Shown here piece by piece: positions 20,763 through 33,220 of a stretch of 64,000 nt of DNA (within the stretch, counting starts at the first letter, position 1; each line of letters opens with the position of its first letter). Under the pieces are notes generated by a model. That model did not search any database. It worked only from the letters and a program-made list of their open reading frames with translations, and was not told the DNA's origin. The translations under genes and the position numbers were made by a program. The stretch is taken from positions 96,956,061 to 97,020,060 of the forward strand of contig NC_080540.1 of the NCBI RefSeq assembly GCF_028640845.1, read 5' to 3'. Source of the stretch: Ahaetulla prasina. Lineage: Eukaryota; Chordata; Lepidosauria; Squamata; Colubridae.

Positions 20763-22095
20763 CCTTTGTTCTGAATCACTGCCCAACCAATATTGTTCTA
20801 ATGTGGTGTGTGGCATGAGATAAACACAGTGATTGCTCTATTCTTCCAGCTTTCCCGCCCACCACTGTTTTGTACATTATCAGCTGGTAAGAAAAGTATC
20901 TTCCAAACATAGTCCTGTAGCAGAAAGCCTACCTGAAGGATTCTTTATCTATCATCTCTAAGCTTATTCCTTTGCCTTTTCAATTATAACCTAAGATGAA
21001 TAAAAAAAAATATCAGAGTTTAAAAAAGGAGTTGAATCACAAGCAGCATTTTATGATTTCTCTGCCATTCCTTTTTTTATAAAGACAACAAACGCTGATT
21101 TCTGGATTCCTTTGTGTCCAATTCTTTAGGGAAACAAAAGCAAAATGACAGCAGACAAGGCTGGCTGGAGTTGGGAAGAGCTGCTTATAACAAGCTCAAA
21201 TGGCCAATAAGGTCCTCTGATTCCACCCCTGTTCATCACTTAACTCTTTTTTTCTGATATAACAGATGATGAAACCTAGCAGATGTTGCTCACATTGCAG
21301 CAATCATTAAATACGATTGGCTTGAGGGGTGAAACACTACTTTAACACTTGCTATAGCTCAGAGCAAATAAAACTTTGTCTCAGAGACTGTAATAAGATG
21401 AAGTCAACACCATGGGAACACAGATGAAGAACAAGGTTGCCAGAGAATGTATGACAAGTCCCTTATTTTGTTATGGCACAAGAGTGCCTCAAAGCACCCG
21501 ATAAACTAACCATATATTGAGAAGTCTGAATAAATGGAATTTCCCAGAACAGTGTCTCCTCTCTATTCCCATTTATATAAGGGCAAAACTGGTGAAAATT
21601 ACATTGTCTTTTGTATCTCCATCACAGGTAATTTGGAAGGTGGATGTAGCCCTATATATATTTGATATCCTGTCTAGATGCAGGAATGCTTCATTAATGC
21701 CCTTGATCAACTCACTTAAGAATAAACTCATAGAACTCCACTTATAACACGGCAACTAATCCTAATTTCAACAACCTGATTTCCTAGCATTCCGGTTGTT
21801 TCTCAACATAATTCCGTATCAGGTTTCACAAGCTTCATTTGTTTTCCAACATTTATTGAAAGCCCCTAAGTAACACATTTAGTACACTGGAAAAATGTGC
21901 AGAAAGAAAAAACAAATGAAGAAGAAAGAAGAAGAATCAAGATGGTCCTCCTATAAGACACATAAGAAGGAGGCTCAAATCACTCCAACTATCCTGGTTA
22001 ACCCTAACCCTAACCATCTAAGATAAGCATGAAGTCCAACATTTTCTATAATGAGGTAGTAAGTATCAAGCAGAGTCTATTGAGTTAATTTGGAC
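20763..22095. other. Intergenic sequence with a short telomere-like word
   Basis: No gene is supported. A purine-rich GAAGAAGAAA patch near 21915-21940 precedes the telomere-like word at 21998. Confidence 0.5.
21998..22015. repeat. Short interstitial telomere-like repeat
   Basis: TTAACCCTAACCCTAACC, nearly three units of the vertebrate CCCTAA repeat. Too short to say it ever was a telomere. Confidence 0.6.
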
Positions 22096-22103
22096 TTCTG
22101 CAC

Positions 22104-22334
22104 CAGTGGTGGGTTTCAAATTTTTTTACCAATGGTTCTGTGGGTGTGGCTTGGTGGGTGTGGCTTGGTGAGTGTGGCAGGGGAAGGTTACTGCAATCCC
22201 TATTTCCTCCCGATCAGCTGGGACTCAGGAAGCAGAGAATACATGGGGACGGGGCCAGTTAGAATTGTTACTACCGGTTTTCCGAACTACTCAAAATTTC
22301 TGCTACCGGTTCTCCAGAACTGGTCAGAACCTGT
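22104..22334. mobile_element. hAT-like MITE, family E copy 4, right end damaged
   Basis: The left terminus CAGTGGTGGGTTTCAAA and interior match the other copies, but the last 15 or so bases of the right terminus are missing after CAGAACCTG. The left flank ttctgcac (22096-22103) recurs as ttctgcaa just to the right, so a target duplication may survive beside a terminal deletion. Confidence 0.7.
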
Positions 22335-22344
22335 ATTCTGCAAA

Positions 22345-23288
22345 CACACATTTTCTGTTTCCCATCGCTTCCGCTTTCCTCAAATAAATTCCTATTTAAG
22401 TCTGTGGATTTGATTTCATCCATTTTAAAAGATAATTTCTTATTTCTTATTTCTGTATAAAACTCCCCTCATGGAAGATTGCATGGTTATGTGTGTTTCA
22501 AAACTGACACAAGATTTGTTATATTCTCTATTTCTAGATTTTCGACAAGAAAATCTAAAGCCTAGAGAAGAAAGACTGAAGAATCATCAGGTGAACACAT
22601 TGGGAAAAGAAGGGAGGGGGGAGTCTGGTGGCACCTTATTATCTTTTTCCATGAAATCTTTTTTTAAAAAAGGGTGTCTCAGGAACATGTTTTGGTTTGT
22701 AAAAGTATATTTACATCATGGTTAGGATTAGGTTTAAGTGAAAGTGTTGAAAGGCAGCATGCCTTGTTATAAATGGATGTCACTTCTAAATGATTCCCAT
22801 TCAGAGATGTCACTGGGCCTGAAAAGATGTTGCAGGTGAATTAATGTCTGCTACTTTTGAATGGAAGACAGAATATCTATCATGTGCCATCTTAGAGGAC
22901 TACTGCATTTGGAATAATATAACATGGTAAATAACAGGCAGATAATGGAGCCAAATTCTGACTCAGCTCACATTTAGATGTGTCTGTGACTGTGGAGGTC
23001 ACCCTGGCAGTGAAGAGGTCAGTATAAACTGTAGACCCTTGAAAATCATCTGCCTCCTGCTCTCTGTTCTAAGTGTGAAATCATAGATTAAAATATCATA
23101 TTGTATTATTTATAAAAAGAATAAAAATATCCTCGGCAAAGTACATGAATGTAAAGTGCAGTTACCAACCTCTGGATTCACATTCTAACAAGGATATGAA
23201 AATGAGAAAGGAAGGCAAAACTTTTGTGTTTGCTGAAGAAGACACACTAAAAGCAGAGAAATATTTTTAGAATGAAATCCATCAAATA
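22345..23288. other. Intergenic sequence, nothing recognised
   Basis: No gene or known repeat is supported. Confidence 0.5.
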
Positions 23289-24345
23289 CCTGTACAATTA
23301 GCACAGGGCCCCCCCCAAGGCTGTGTGCTCTCCCCACTTCTCTTCTCTCTGTATACCAATGACTGCATCTCCAATGATCCATCTGTTAAACTACTGAAGT
23401 TCGCAGATGACACAACAGTGATTGGTCTCATTCGAGACAATGACGAATCCGCATATAGACGAGAGGTCGAATGACTAGCCTTGTGGTGCAACCAAAACAA
23501 TCTGGAACTGAACACACTCAAAACCGTAGAAATGGTGGTAGACTTTAGGAGAAACCCTTCCATACTTCCACCTCTCACAATACTTGACAACACAGTATCA
23601 ACAGTAGAAACCTATCATATCGCAAGATCTCAAATGGACAGCTAACATCAAAAACATCATTAAAAAAGAACAACAAAGAATGTTCTTTCTGCGCCAACTC
23701 AGTAAGCTCAAACTGCCCAAGGAGCTGCTGATTCAGTTCTACAGAGGAATTATTGAGTCTGTCATTTGCACCTCTATAACTGTCTGGTTCGGTTCTGCAA
23801 CCCAACAAGAAAAACACAGACTTCAGAGGATAATTAGAACTGCAGAAAAAATAATTGCTACCAACCTGCCTTCCATTGAGGACCTGTATACTGCATTAAT
23901 CAAGAAGAGGGCCGTGAAAATATTTGCAGATCCCTCGCATCCTGGACATAAACTGTTTCAACTCCTACCCTCAAAACGACGCTATAGAGCACTGCACAAC
24001 AGAACAACTAGACACAAGAACAGTTTTTTCCCGAAGGCCATCACTCTGCTAAACAAATAATTCCCTCAACACTGTCAGACTATTTATTGAATCTGCACTA
24101 CTATTAATCGTTTCATAGTTCCCATCACCAATCTCTTTCCACTTATGACTGTATGACTATAACTTGTTGCTGGCAATCCTTATGATTTATATTGATATAT
24201 TGACCATCAATTGTGTTGTAAATTTTGTACCTTGATGAACATATTTTTTCTTTTATGTACACTGAGAGCATATGCACCAAGACAAATTCCTTGTGTGTCC
24301 AATCACACTTGGCCAATAAAAAAAAATTCTATTCTATTCTATTCT
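23289..24345 (+). mobile_element. L2/CR1-group LINE, 5'-truncated, TTCTA pentamer tail
   Basis: The plus-strand element starts inside the RT domain and ends with a 3' UTR whose last part, CACACTTGGCCAATAAA, is L2-like. A pentanucleotide tail (TTCTA)n follows at about 24317-24343. Snake genomes are known for LINEs of this group with AATAG/TTCTA microsatellite tails. A second, very similar 3' end lies at 27585-27899. Confidence 0.75.
23300..24060 (+). pseudogene. L2-like ORF2 remnant (RT palm to C-terminus)
   Basis: The frame includes GCVLSPLLFSLYTNDC and the catalytic FADDT block (about 23403-23417). After a stop near 23474 and a phase change before 23680 it continues as an open 126-codon C-terminal segment (23680-24060) with a WFGSATQQEKHRLQRIIRTA block and NSFFPKAITLLNK at the end. 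Those C-terminal motifs are typical of L2-type LINEs. It cannot encode active RT. Confidence 0.75.
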
Positions 24346-25649
24346 AAACTATGACTATGGAGAAACAAGTCCATCAATTGCATTGACTTTGGCCAATTTT
24401 TATTTTCATCCTAGTCTGCCTCGCTTCTGCTGCCCCCACCCCACTTGACTCATGCAGTAAGTTTAATGTGGCTCATGACCTGAAATTGTTGCGAGTGAAA
24501 AATTACACACCATATTTTGAATGTTCAAAGAATGCAGCATCATTCAAAAAAACTACCATTCATTTTAAAAAGATGGAGCTTTATTGCTTTTTAAAACCAA
24601 TTATTCCCATGTAATTAAGACAATTTGTTTCTTTATGCTGCGTATTGCTGCATACTTTTCCATATGCTGCTAAGATCTGAGCTATTGGCAACAACTCCCA
24701 ACATCAAACTTTTAGCCATCTGTTTTCTCTTTTTTTTTATTCTTTTCTTTTCTCATCACTATATTTTAATGCTATTCAATATGCACAGTTGATAACAATA
24801 TTTTATTTTTGTCACAAGATGTTCTCTAAACCTCAATTTAAGACTTGGTGCAATTTCAAAATTTAGCTTCTTACTATTTGCCCTAGATCATGAATTAAAT
24901 TGAATTGTTATTCTCTGAAGCAAACCAATGCAAATTAAAGAAGCAAATATCAAGGCTACAAAAGAGACAATAGTAATATATGAACAGAAGACAGAATAGT
25001 CCCATCTATTTCTAAAATGGATTTCTATATCAGAATTATGTCATTTAGTTTAGGTGGTATATTTTTATTGCAGTAATGTTGGCAATATATTCAGTTTATC
25101 TCCAGAAGGGAAACAATAGAGAATAGATTGTATCTGCTAATGAATAACGAGACTGTGCAAGAACCACAGATTCTGTCAGATCCTTGGTTCTGAAAATAAT
25201 CTATTTCCCTTGAGCTCATCCAGAATGGAGCTCATCCTGATTTTGGAGCATGAATAAGGCTTTTTTAGAAATCAAAAGACAGGTTTCAAGTTACCACAGT
25301 TTTACTATCCATTTAAATATCTGTCAGTGGAATCACTCTAATCTGATCTCCTAATCCATTATCCCTTCCCCCACCTCTCTATTCTGTTTTTTATTCCCTA
25401 TCAAGTTCTTTCTCTTAATCATTAGGCAGGAAAGCTTTGTTCACTTCCTTCCTTTCCTAAGACTATCCCAGCGTTTGCACTGCTTCATAACAACCATGGA
25501 AACAGAACAACATGAAGGATTTTGAATGCCTGATGGGAGCAAATTGTTACCATGCCTGCCTGATTTAATTAAAAAACAACCTGAATTAGCCCCTTGTATA
25601 CTGAGTTGAAGTATCATCCACATAGCAGGATGACTTATGTAAAAGGAAG
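24346..25649. other. Intergenic sequence, nothing recognised
   Basis: No gene or known repeat is supported. Confidence 0.5.
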
Positions 25650-25657
25650 TCTTATTC

Positions 25658-25932
25658 CAGGGGTGAAATCCAGCAGGTTCTGACAGGTTCTGAAGAACCG
25701 GTAGCGGAAATTTTGAGCAGTTCAGAGAACCAGTAGCAGAAATTTTGAGTAGTTTGGATAACTGGCAAATGCCACCTCTGGCTGGCCCCAAAGTGGGTGG
25801 GAATGGCGATTTTGCAATATCTTTTCCCCAGGAGTGGGGATGGAATGGGGATTCTGCAGTATCTTTCCCCTGCAATGCCCACCAAGCCACGCCCACAGAA
25901 CCAGTAGTAAAAAAAATTGGATTTCATCACTG
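25658..25932. mobile_element. hAT-like MITE, family E copy 5
   Basis: Opens CAGGGGTGAAATCCAGCAGG, closes TTGGATTTCATCACTG. Flanks are tcttattc (25650-25657) and ccttattc (25933-25940), an 8-bp duplication with one change. It has the same orientation as copy 2. Confidence 0.8.
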
Positions 25933-25940
25933 CCTTATTC

Positions 25941-27417
25941 CTCATGCTTGTACAATAGTAGAGATTCTGTAGTAATCTATAGATAGGCATAAACTTCACC
26001 TGAAATTACATTTTTAGTTATATGAAATGCAATTCACATAATAAAAACAGGACTTTGGTGTTCACTCAAAAATGCATGTAGCAATTGGAAGGCATAGTCC
26101 ACCAGTTCTTCTAAGGCAAGTATAGGCTGAAGTTTTAGATTGCAATTCCCATATCTAATCAACAATGGTTGTCAAGAATTATGAAAAACTTTTAAAGTTT
26201 TGCTTAATTCTAAATGAATCTCCTTATATCTCCTTATATGAGTAGGAAACCTCTAGAAGATTTTGTAGTGATTCTCATCAGTCATTTTGTAGTGATTCTC
26301 ATCAGTCATTGCCAGCATGGCCACTGACCAAAGATGATAACTTCTCTACTCTAATAACATAGAAGGGGTTACTATTTCGCTCCTCTTTATCCACAGGAAA
26401 CTTCAAAAATGACTGAAATCATTACTTGTTCTCTCATGAATGCGCATCTCCTGGCCAATTTCCACATGCTTATTATTTTAGATTTACATAGTAATGAAGA
26501 ATTTTCAGAAAGTTCATTTTAGTAAACACCTGTTTACAAAAAAGAGAGTGCCTGTAGTATAATTTTATCAGTTTAACTAATAAATGAGCATTTTACATAG
26601 TGATAAAACTTCATTGCTACTTGATAAAAGGTAAAATGAGGTAAAAACCAGAGTTAGTACGTCTTCTTCCCTACAAAATTACGTCTTCTTCCCTACAAAA
26701 TTCTTTCCCTTTCTCAAAATTATCTTCCTTTTTTTCTGGTTAAAGAACAGAATATCACAAAATTACAATAACTGACATTCACCACGCATGTATTCATGGT
26801 AATCCTGTAATTTGCATAATAATATCCGAAGCCATCAAATCTCTTATATAATAAAATTGGGGGAGGGGAATCTATGGGATAGATGTTTAAGGTTGATAAC
26901 TATTATCAATATATTTGAAAATAATAAACTTCTATCTCTTAACTTAATTAGCAATTATTATTTCTTTTACCACAAATATTAACAACACACTTGTTCCAAC
27001 ACAGGGAGGAGTAAAATTCATTCAGCTGAAAAATTGATAACTCAGAAGAACTTTATTTTATCATAACTATAAGCAACATGCCAGTTTGTTCAAGCCTAAG
27101 GAAGAGATGAAATTCATTATGTAGAAAAATGAATACATTATTTTTTCAATTCACACTTTTAGAACCTTTAAAGAAATACAATTAAATACCATAATGTATT
27201 ATTTTTAATTTTGCAATTTAATTTATAGTTAAAAAACATGAAAAATGCATACATTGTGGAAGAACAAATTAAATGGTACTCAGAAATCGCAACTGGTGCA
27301 AATTATAATAACAAAAGTTGCTAATTTGTTTAAAGTACAGTGATCATATAATGGCTGGATTGAAAGAGTTGTACTGCCTACCAACTTTTTTTAAAAAAAA
27401 TATTTATCTCTTCATAA
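25941..27417. other. AT-rich intergenic sequence with two short tandem duplications
   Basis: A 24-bp unit is exactly doubled at 26261-26308 and a 22-bp unit at 26658-26701. No gene is supported. Confidence 0.55.
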
Positions 27418-27486
<69 letters not shown>

Positions 27487-27494
27487 TATCTATC

Positions 27495-27584
<90 letters not shown>
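27418..27584. repeat. Compound microsatellite (CT)n(AC)n(ATCT)n
   Basis: (CT)n at 27418-27444, (AC)20 at 27445-27484, then an ATCT (GATA on the other strand) run to 27584. An LINE 3' end follows immediately. Confidence 0.95.
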
Positions 27585-28034
<450 letters not shown>

Positions 28035-29097
28035 CAGTATCTATCTATTATATTTATGTGCCCAACAACTCCTGATGAAATGCAAGGTTTTAATGCTGAT
28101 CAATATAGCTTTAACTGGTTTAAGATTTCTCCTGCTATGAGTTTGCTACCCTGCCAGTATTTACAAAAATGACAGTGACAGGTCCTTCTAACTATTCCAA
28201 GGACCAGAGAAAGTTTAGAGTAGCGTGGGATGAGATGAAGCAACATGGCTGTTTGGTTTCACTCTTAGAAGCAAAAGGCCTAGGTTACCCAGCATAGTAG
28301 CTCTAAGGGAATGTTTGCTCGCATCTTCACTGAGGCAAAGATACCCTTCCAAGAATCTTACAGTTATACTTGACAGGCAAACATATCTTTATTCAAACCA
28401 CAATTAAATGGAACTTCTACTCACACATGACAGTCTTGTGTTCAAGAACATCTTTTAAGTCTTATTATTCTTTTACTTTTCTCCAAAAATGTTTATGTTT
28501 TATTTCTATTGTTCTTCATATTAAGAACAGTGCAAATTTGGTCCCCCAAAGTATTTGTTGTTCCTTTCTAGAATTGATCCTGATTACTAACAAGAGGATG
28601 GTTCATCCTAGGTTTACCTTTATCCTTTTTTAGAGTGATCTAAGATTTCTTAAGAATGACTGGAATGAAGGAATTCATTTAACCGATCTTATCTTTAAAT
28701 GTGAAGAATAACCCATAAACCTAAACTTTCACACAAGTTATTATACTGGGGTGTCTAATTAAATATTATTCTTCCTTTTCTCTCTCCCATTCTCTAGTCA
28801 TCACTGAAGACTAAGCCTGCAACTTTTGAATGTTTTGCCATCAAGAGTAGGAGGAAAGTGGTGCATGTTAAGAACAGAAAAAAATATCAGTCATTCTTTA
28901 CAATTTGAAGAATTGGAACAAAGATTTTTCTTCTTCCTTAACATTTCTGGTAAATTATTTATTTTTGCTTAAGTAAATACTTTATATGAATGTTGTCTGA
29001 CTGATGACATGTCATCAACTACATAGATAGATTCTTCCCCCCATGACAATTTGTCCCTAATTTGGTCCTTCAGGACTTCCATTAGTATAACCATCAC
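28035..29097. other. Unassigned sequence inside duplication copy 1
   Basis: No gene or known repeat is recognised. It is repeated essentially unchanged at 33221-34283. Confidence 0.55.
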
Positions 29098-32000
29098 CAT
29101 TGTACCTGAGTCCATCTACCTTGCTGCTGGTCAATAAGGCCCCCCTGATTTGCGACCTTATCCAGGGGGAGTCCGCGGACTTTATGGGCATTACGGAGAC
29201 CTGGTTGGGCACGGAAGGGGGTGTTCCCCTGGTCAAACTGTGCCCTCCGGGTTTCCGTGCATTCCATCAACCAAGAGCCCAAGGTAGGGGTGGGGGGGTG
29301 GCGGTTGTTATTAGGGAAAGTCTAGAGCCGAGGGAATCCACTGTGCCGCAGATAGCCGGTTGTGAATCCCTCTTTGTGAGGTGGGGCCATAGGAATCAGA
29401 TGGGCTTGTTGATCACATACCTGGCTCCTTGCTGCGTGACTACAGCCCTACCTGAGTTGTTGGAGGTGCTTGCCGGAGTGGCAGTTGAGACCCCCAGACT
29501 TATGGTCATGGGGGATTTCAACCTGCCATCGACTGGCTTGTCATCGACAGCAGCTCGGGAGTTCCAGGCTTCCATGACAGCCTTGTACCTGATTCAAGTA
29601 ACTGATGGCCCTACGCACAGTGGGGGAGGCGCACTGGACTTGATTTATATCTCTGGACAGTAATTAAATGATCTGGAATTAGGAGATTTAGTAATAGAAC
29701 CTGTGTCATGGTCAGATCATTTTCTCCTTCGCCTGGACTTTTGGACCGCTACTCACCACCGCAGGGAGATGGAACCAATGTGTTGGTTCCATCCCAGGCA
29801 CCTGATGGACCCTGAGAGGTTCCTGATGGAGCTTGGGCCGATCCCTGAGGATATGGCCCACGGCACGGCTGAAGAACTAGTTGTGGCCTGGGAACAGGCT
29901 GTGGCTGGGGCTTTGCACAGTGTTGCGCCTTTGCGGCCTCTGACCCGGTGTAGATCTCAACTGGCCCCTCTGTTCTCTGAGGGGCTGAGGGAGATGAAAC
30001 GCTGGAGAAGACGCCTAGAGAGTACCTGGAGGTCCAGCCGTTCCGAAGCTGACCGGACACTAGTTAGGTCTTATTCTAAGACCTACCTAGTGGCATTGAG
30101 GGAGGCGAAGCGTTCTTATGTTTCCACCCTCATTGCGTCGGCAGATAACCGCCTGGCCACCCTGTTTCGGGTGACCCGCTCTCTCCTTCATCAGGAGGGG
30201 CAGGATGACCCCTTGCAGGGATGTGCCGAGGAGTTTAGTGGTTATCTATACGATAAAATCGTACAGCTTTGGGATAGTTTGGACCAAAATTGTGATGATC
30301 CAAGTGAGAGGACGGAGACGCGTCTTGTTGAGGTTGTTTGGGATGAGTTTGACCCTGTGGCTCTCGAGAACGTGGACAGGTTATTGAGGAAGTTACATGC
30401 CACCACATGTTTACTGGACCCGTGTCCCTCCTGGTTGGTACTGGCCACTCAGGAGGTGACACGAGGCTGGCTCCGGGGAATCATTAACGCTTCCTTGTTG
30501 GAAGGAGTTTTCCCCGCCGCCTTGAAAGAGGCGGTGGTGAGACCCCTCCTCAAGAAGCCTTCCCTGGACCCAGCTATTTTGGGAAATTATCGTCCTGTCT
30601 CCAACCTTCGCTTTGTTGCATGGCAGCTACCCCAGTACCTGGATGAAGCTGTCTATCTAGACCCGTTCCAGTCCAGCTTCCGGTCCGGATATAGTACGGA
30701 GACAGCTTTGGTCGCGTTGATGGATGACCTCTGGGGGCCAGGGACAGGGGTTGTTCCTCTGCCCTGGTCCTGTTAGATCTCTCAGCGGCTTTTGATACCA
30801 TCGACCATAGTATCTTGCTGCACCGGTTGGAGAGTTTGGGAGTGGGAGGCACCGTTTATCGGTGGTTCTCCTCCTATCTCTCTGACCAGTGGCAGACGGT
30901 GTTGACAGGGGGGCAGAGATCGACCGCGAGGCGCCTTACTTGTGGGGTGCCTCAGGGGTCGATCCTCTTGCCTCTCCTGTTCAACATCTATATGAAGCCG
31001 CTGGGCGAGGTCATCAGTGGCTTTGGGGTGAGATACCAACTGTACGCTGATGACACGCAGCTGTACTTTTCCACCCCGGGCCACCCCAACGAAGCTGTTG
31101 AAGTGCTGTCCCGGTGCTTGGAAGCCGTACGGGTCTGGATGGGGAGAAACAGGCTCAAGCTCAATCCCTCCAAGATGGAGTGGCTGTGGATGCCGGCACC
31201 CCGGTATAGCCAGCTGCAACCACAGCTGACTGTTGGGGGCGAGTCATTGGAAAGGGTGCGCAACTTGGGTGTTCTCCTGGATGGACGCTGTCGTTTGAAG
31301 ACCATTTGACGGCCGTCTCCAGGAGAGCTTTCTATCAGGTTCGCCTGGTTCGTCAGTTGCGCCCCTTCCTTGACCGGGATGCCTTATGCACGGACACTCA
31401 TGCTCTTGTCACCTCTTGTTTGGATTATTGCAATGCTCTCTACATGTGGCTCCCCTTGAAGTGCACTCGGAGGCTCCAGTTAGTTCAGAATGCAGCTGCG
31501 CGGGTGATAGAGGGAGCCACACGCAGTTCCCATGTAACACCTCTCCTGCACCGACTGCACTGGCTGCCTGTGGTCTTTTGAGTGCACTTTAAGGTCCTGG
31601 TTACTACATTTAAGGCGCTCCATGGCTTAGGGCCTGGGTACTTACGGGACCGCCTGCTGTTACCTCATGCCTCCCACCGACCCGTACGCTTGCACAGAGA
31701 GGGACTTCTCAGGGTGCCGTCCGCCAAGCAATGTCGGCTGGCGGCCCCCAGGGGAAGATCCTTCTCTGTGGGGGCTCCTACCCTTTGGAACGAACTCCCT
31801 CCTAGTTTGCGTCAATTGCCTGACCTTCGGACCTTCCGCCGCGAACTGAAAACGCATCTATTCATTCAAGCGGGACTGGCTTAAATTTTAAACTTTTAAA
31901 TTTTTAAATTTTTAATCTTTAAATATTAACTTTAATTGGGGTTGTAATTTTATGAATTTCTTAGGGTTTTTAAGTCTAAACATTTTAAATTTTTTGGCCA

Positions 32001-32112
32001 ATTATTGAATAAGTTTTTTAATTCTCTGTTTTAATTGTACTTTGTTATTGTTTTATATTGGCTGTACACCGCCCTGAGTCCTTCGGGAGAAGGGCGGTAT
32101 AAAAATCTAACA

Positions 32113-32184
<72 letters not shown>
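29098..32184 (+). mobile_element. CR1 family C LINE, 5'-truncated, copy 1 of the duplication
   Basis: Runs from inside the endonuclease domain to a 3' UTR ending in the hairpin ACCGCCCT...AGGGCGGT (32069-32100) and an (AAT)n tail (32113-32184). The 5' truncation is inferred because the frame begins part-way through the endonuclease and the upstream sequence is unrelated to other copies. Siblings lie at 34284, 41047 and 52111, with fragments at 18236, 20008 and 46588. Confidence 0.85.
29100..31884 (+). pseudogene. CR1 ORF2 (endonuclease-RT), broken, copy 1
   Basis: The endonuclease section (29100-29660) has GITETWLG and VMGDFNLPS blocks, followed after an in-frame TAA (29661) by SWSDHFLLRLDF. 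The RT section has NYRPVSNLR, GVPQGSILLPLLFNIY and LYADDTQLYFS (about 31040-31070). The C-terminus has TLWNELPPSLRQLPDLRTFR. Lesions are the TAA at 29661, an in-frame loss of about 9 codons near 30618, phase changes near 30740 and 31290, and a TGA at 31579. All recur in copy 2, so they predate the duplication. A 9-bp deletion at about 31244 is unique to this copy. Confidence 0.85.
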
Positions 32185-32395
32185 TCTCTTCTTTTTCCTT
32201 TCACCTTTTCCAATACTAGAACCTTCTTCAAAGAGTTAGGTCTCCATACTATAGATCTTAGGTGGGATAATTTGATCCTGGCTTTATGTATCCTGAGTTT
32301 GTCCAATGATTGATTTGTTTGTTTCCTCATCCAAATAGCCTATACAGATAGGGCATAATTAAGAGTCAGTTAAGAGAACCAAAGTAATGTAAAGT

Positions 32396-32504
32396 AAGGG
32401 CACAAACATGCCTACCGTTCCTGTCCTATTGTTTTTCTTCATATATATGTTTATATACTATATAATCTTTTTGTGTGATGCTTATGTATATTGTTATGAC
32501 AAAA

Positions 32505-32563
<59 letters not shown>

Positions 32564-32565
32564 AT
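32396..32565 (+). mobile_element. LINE family A 3' tail, duplication copy 1
   Basis: CACAAACATGCCTACCGTTC to a TATGACAAAATAAATAAAT-type tail. Only the 3' UTR is present. Upstream (32185-32395) is unassigned sequence. Confidence 0.75.
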
Positions 32566-32649
32566 GTTGAAACAAAAAGAGCAATAGGATCTGTACCTAT
32601 TGGTGTTTTATGACAGTCATTTCAGTTGTGCCCCAATGCTAACAGTTTC

Positions 32650-33111
32650 TTTTTTTTTTTTTTTAATAAAAAGTTTTATTTTTACAATCATATCAAATAA
32701 TTCATCCAATGTACAGTTATATACAATTAGTCGGGCTTGCCCAGTCACCACCCCCCTTTTTAACACTCTTCCCTCTTCTACCTTCTTTTACTTTCCAAAC
32801 CTTCCTCTCCTTCTCTTATCTACATCCGCCTCCTCCTCCACCTACACCTTCCTTCTCCTCTACTATCCTCTTCCTTCCTCTTCTCCTCTTTCCTACCTCC
32901 TACTCTCTCTCTCTCCCTCCTCACCATTCTAAAATGGTAACTATGCAGACCCGACCCTACATTAATTATATTTCTTCAATAATCCCTGTACATTAACCAT
33001 CACTCCATCTCTACCAACCCCCAATTCCCTCCCCTTGCCCCCACCCCCATCCCGACTTCCCAGAACAAAATGCAGGGTATCAAAACTAACAATCATAATC
33101 CAAAATAATTC
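32650..33111 (-). mobile_element. L1 3' end, cut by the duplication junction
   Basis: A poly(T) run (poly(A) in reverse) followed by the C/T-rich 3' UTR of the L1 that is complete at 37849-40744. Homology stops at 33111, where an (ATCT)n run begins. The left target duplication (32634-32649) is present but its partner is not. Confidence 0.85.
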
Positions 33112-33131
33112 TATCTATCTATCTATCTATC

Positions 33132-33220
<89 letters not shown>
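33112..33220. repeat. (ATCT)n / GATA-type microsatellite, copy 2
   Basis: About 109 bp, with the same kind of single broken unit as copy 1. It lies directly at the duplication junction. Confidence 0.95.

Noticed and set aside
32031..32330. Frames with long poly-Asn or poly-Leu runs (also at 37226-37537)
   Set aside because: Produced by the (AAT)n tail of CR1 read in either direction.
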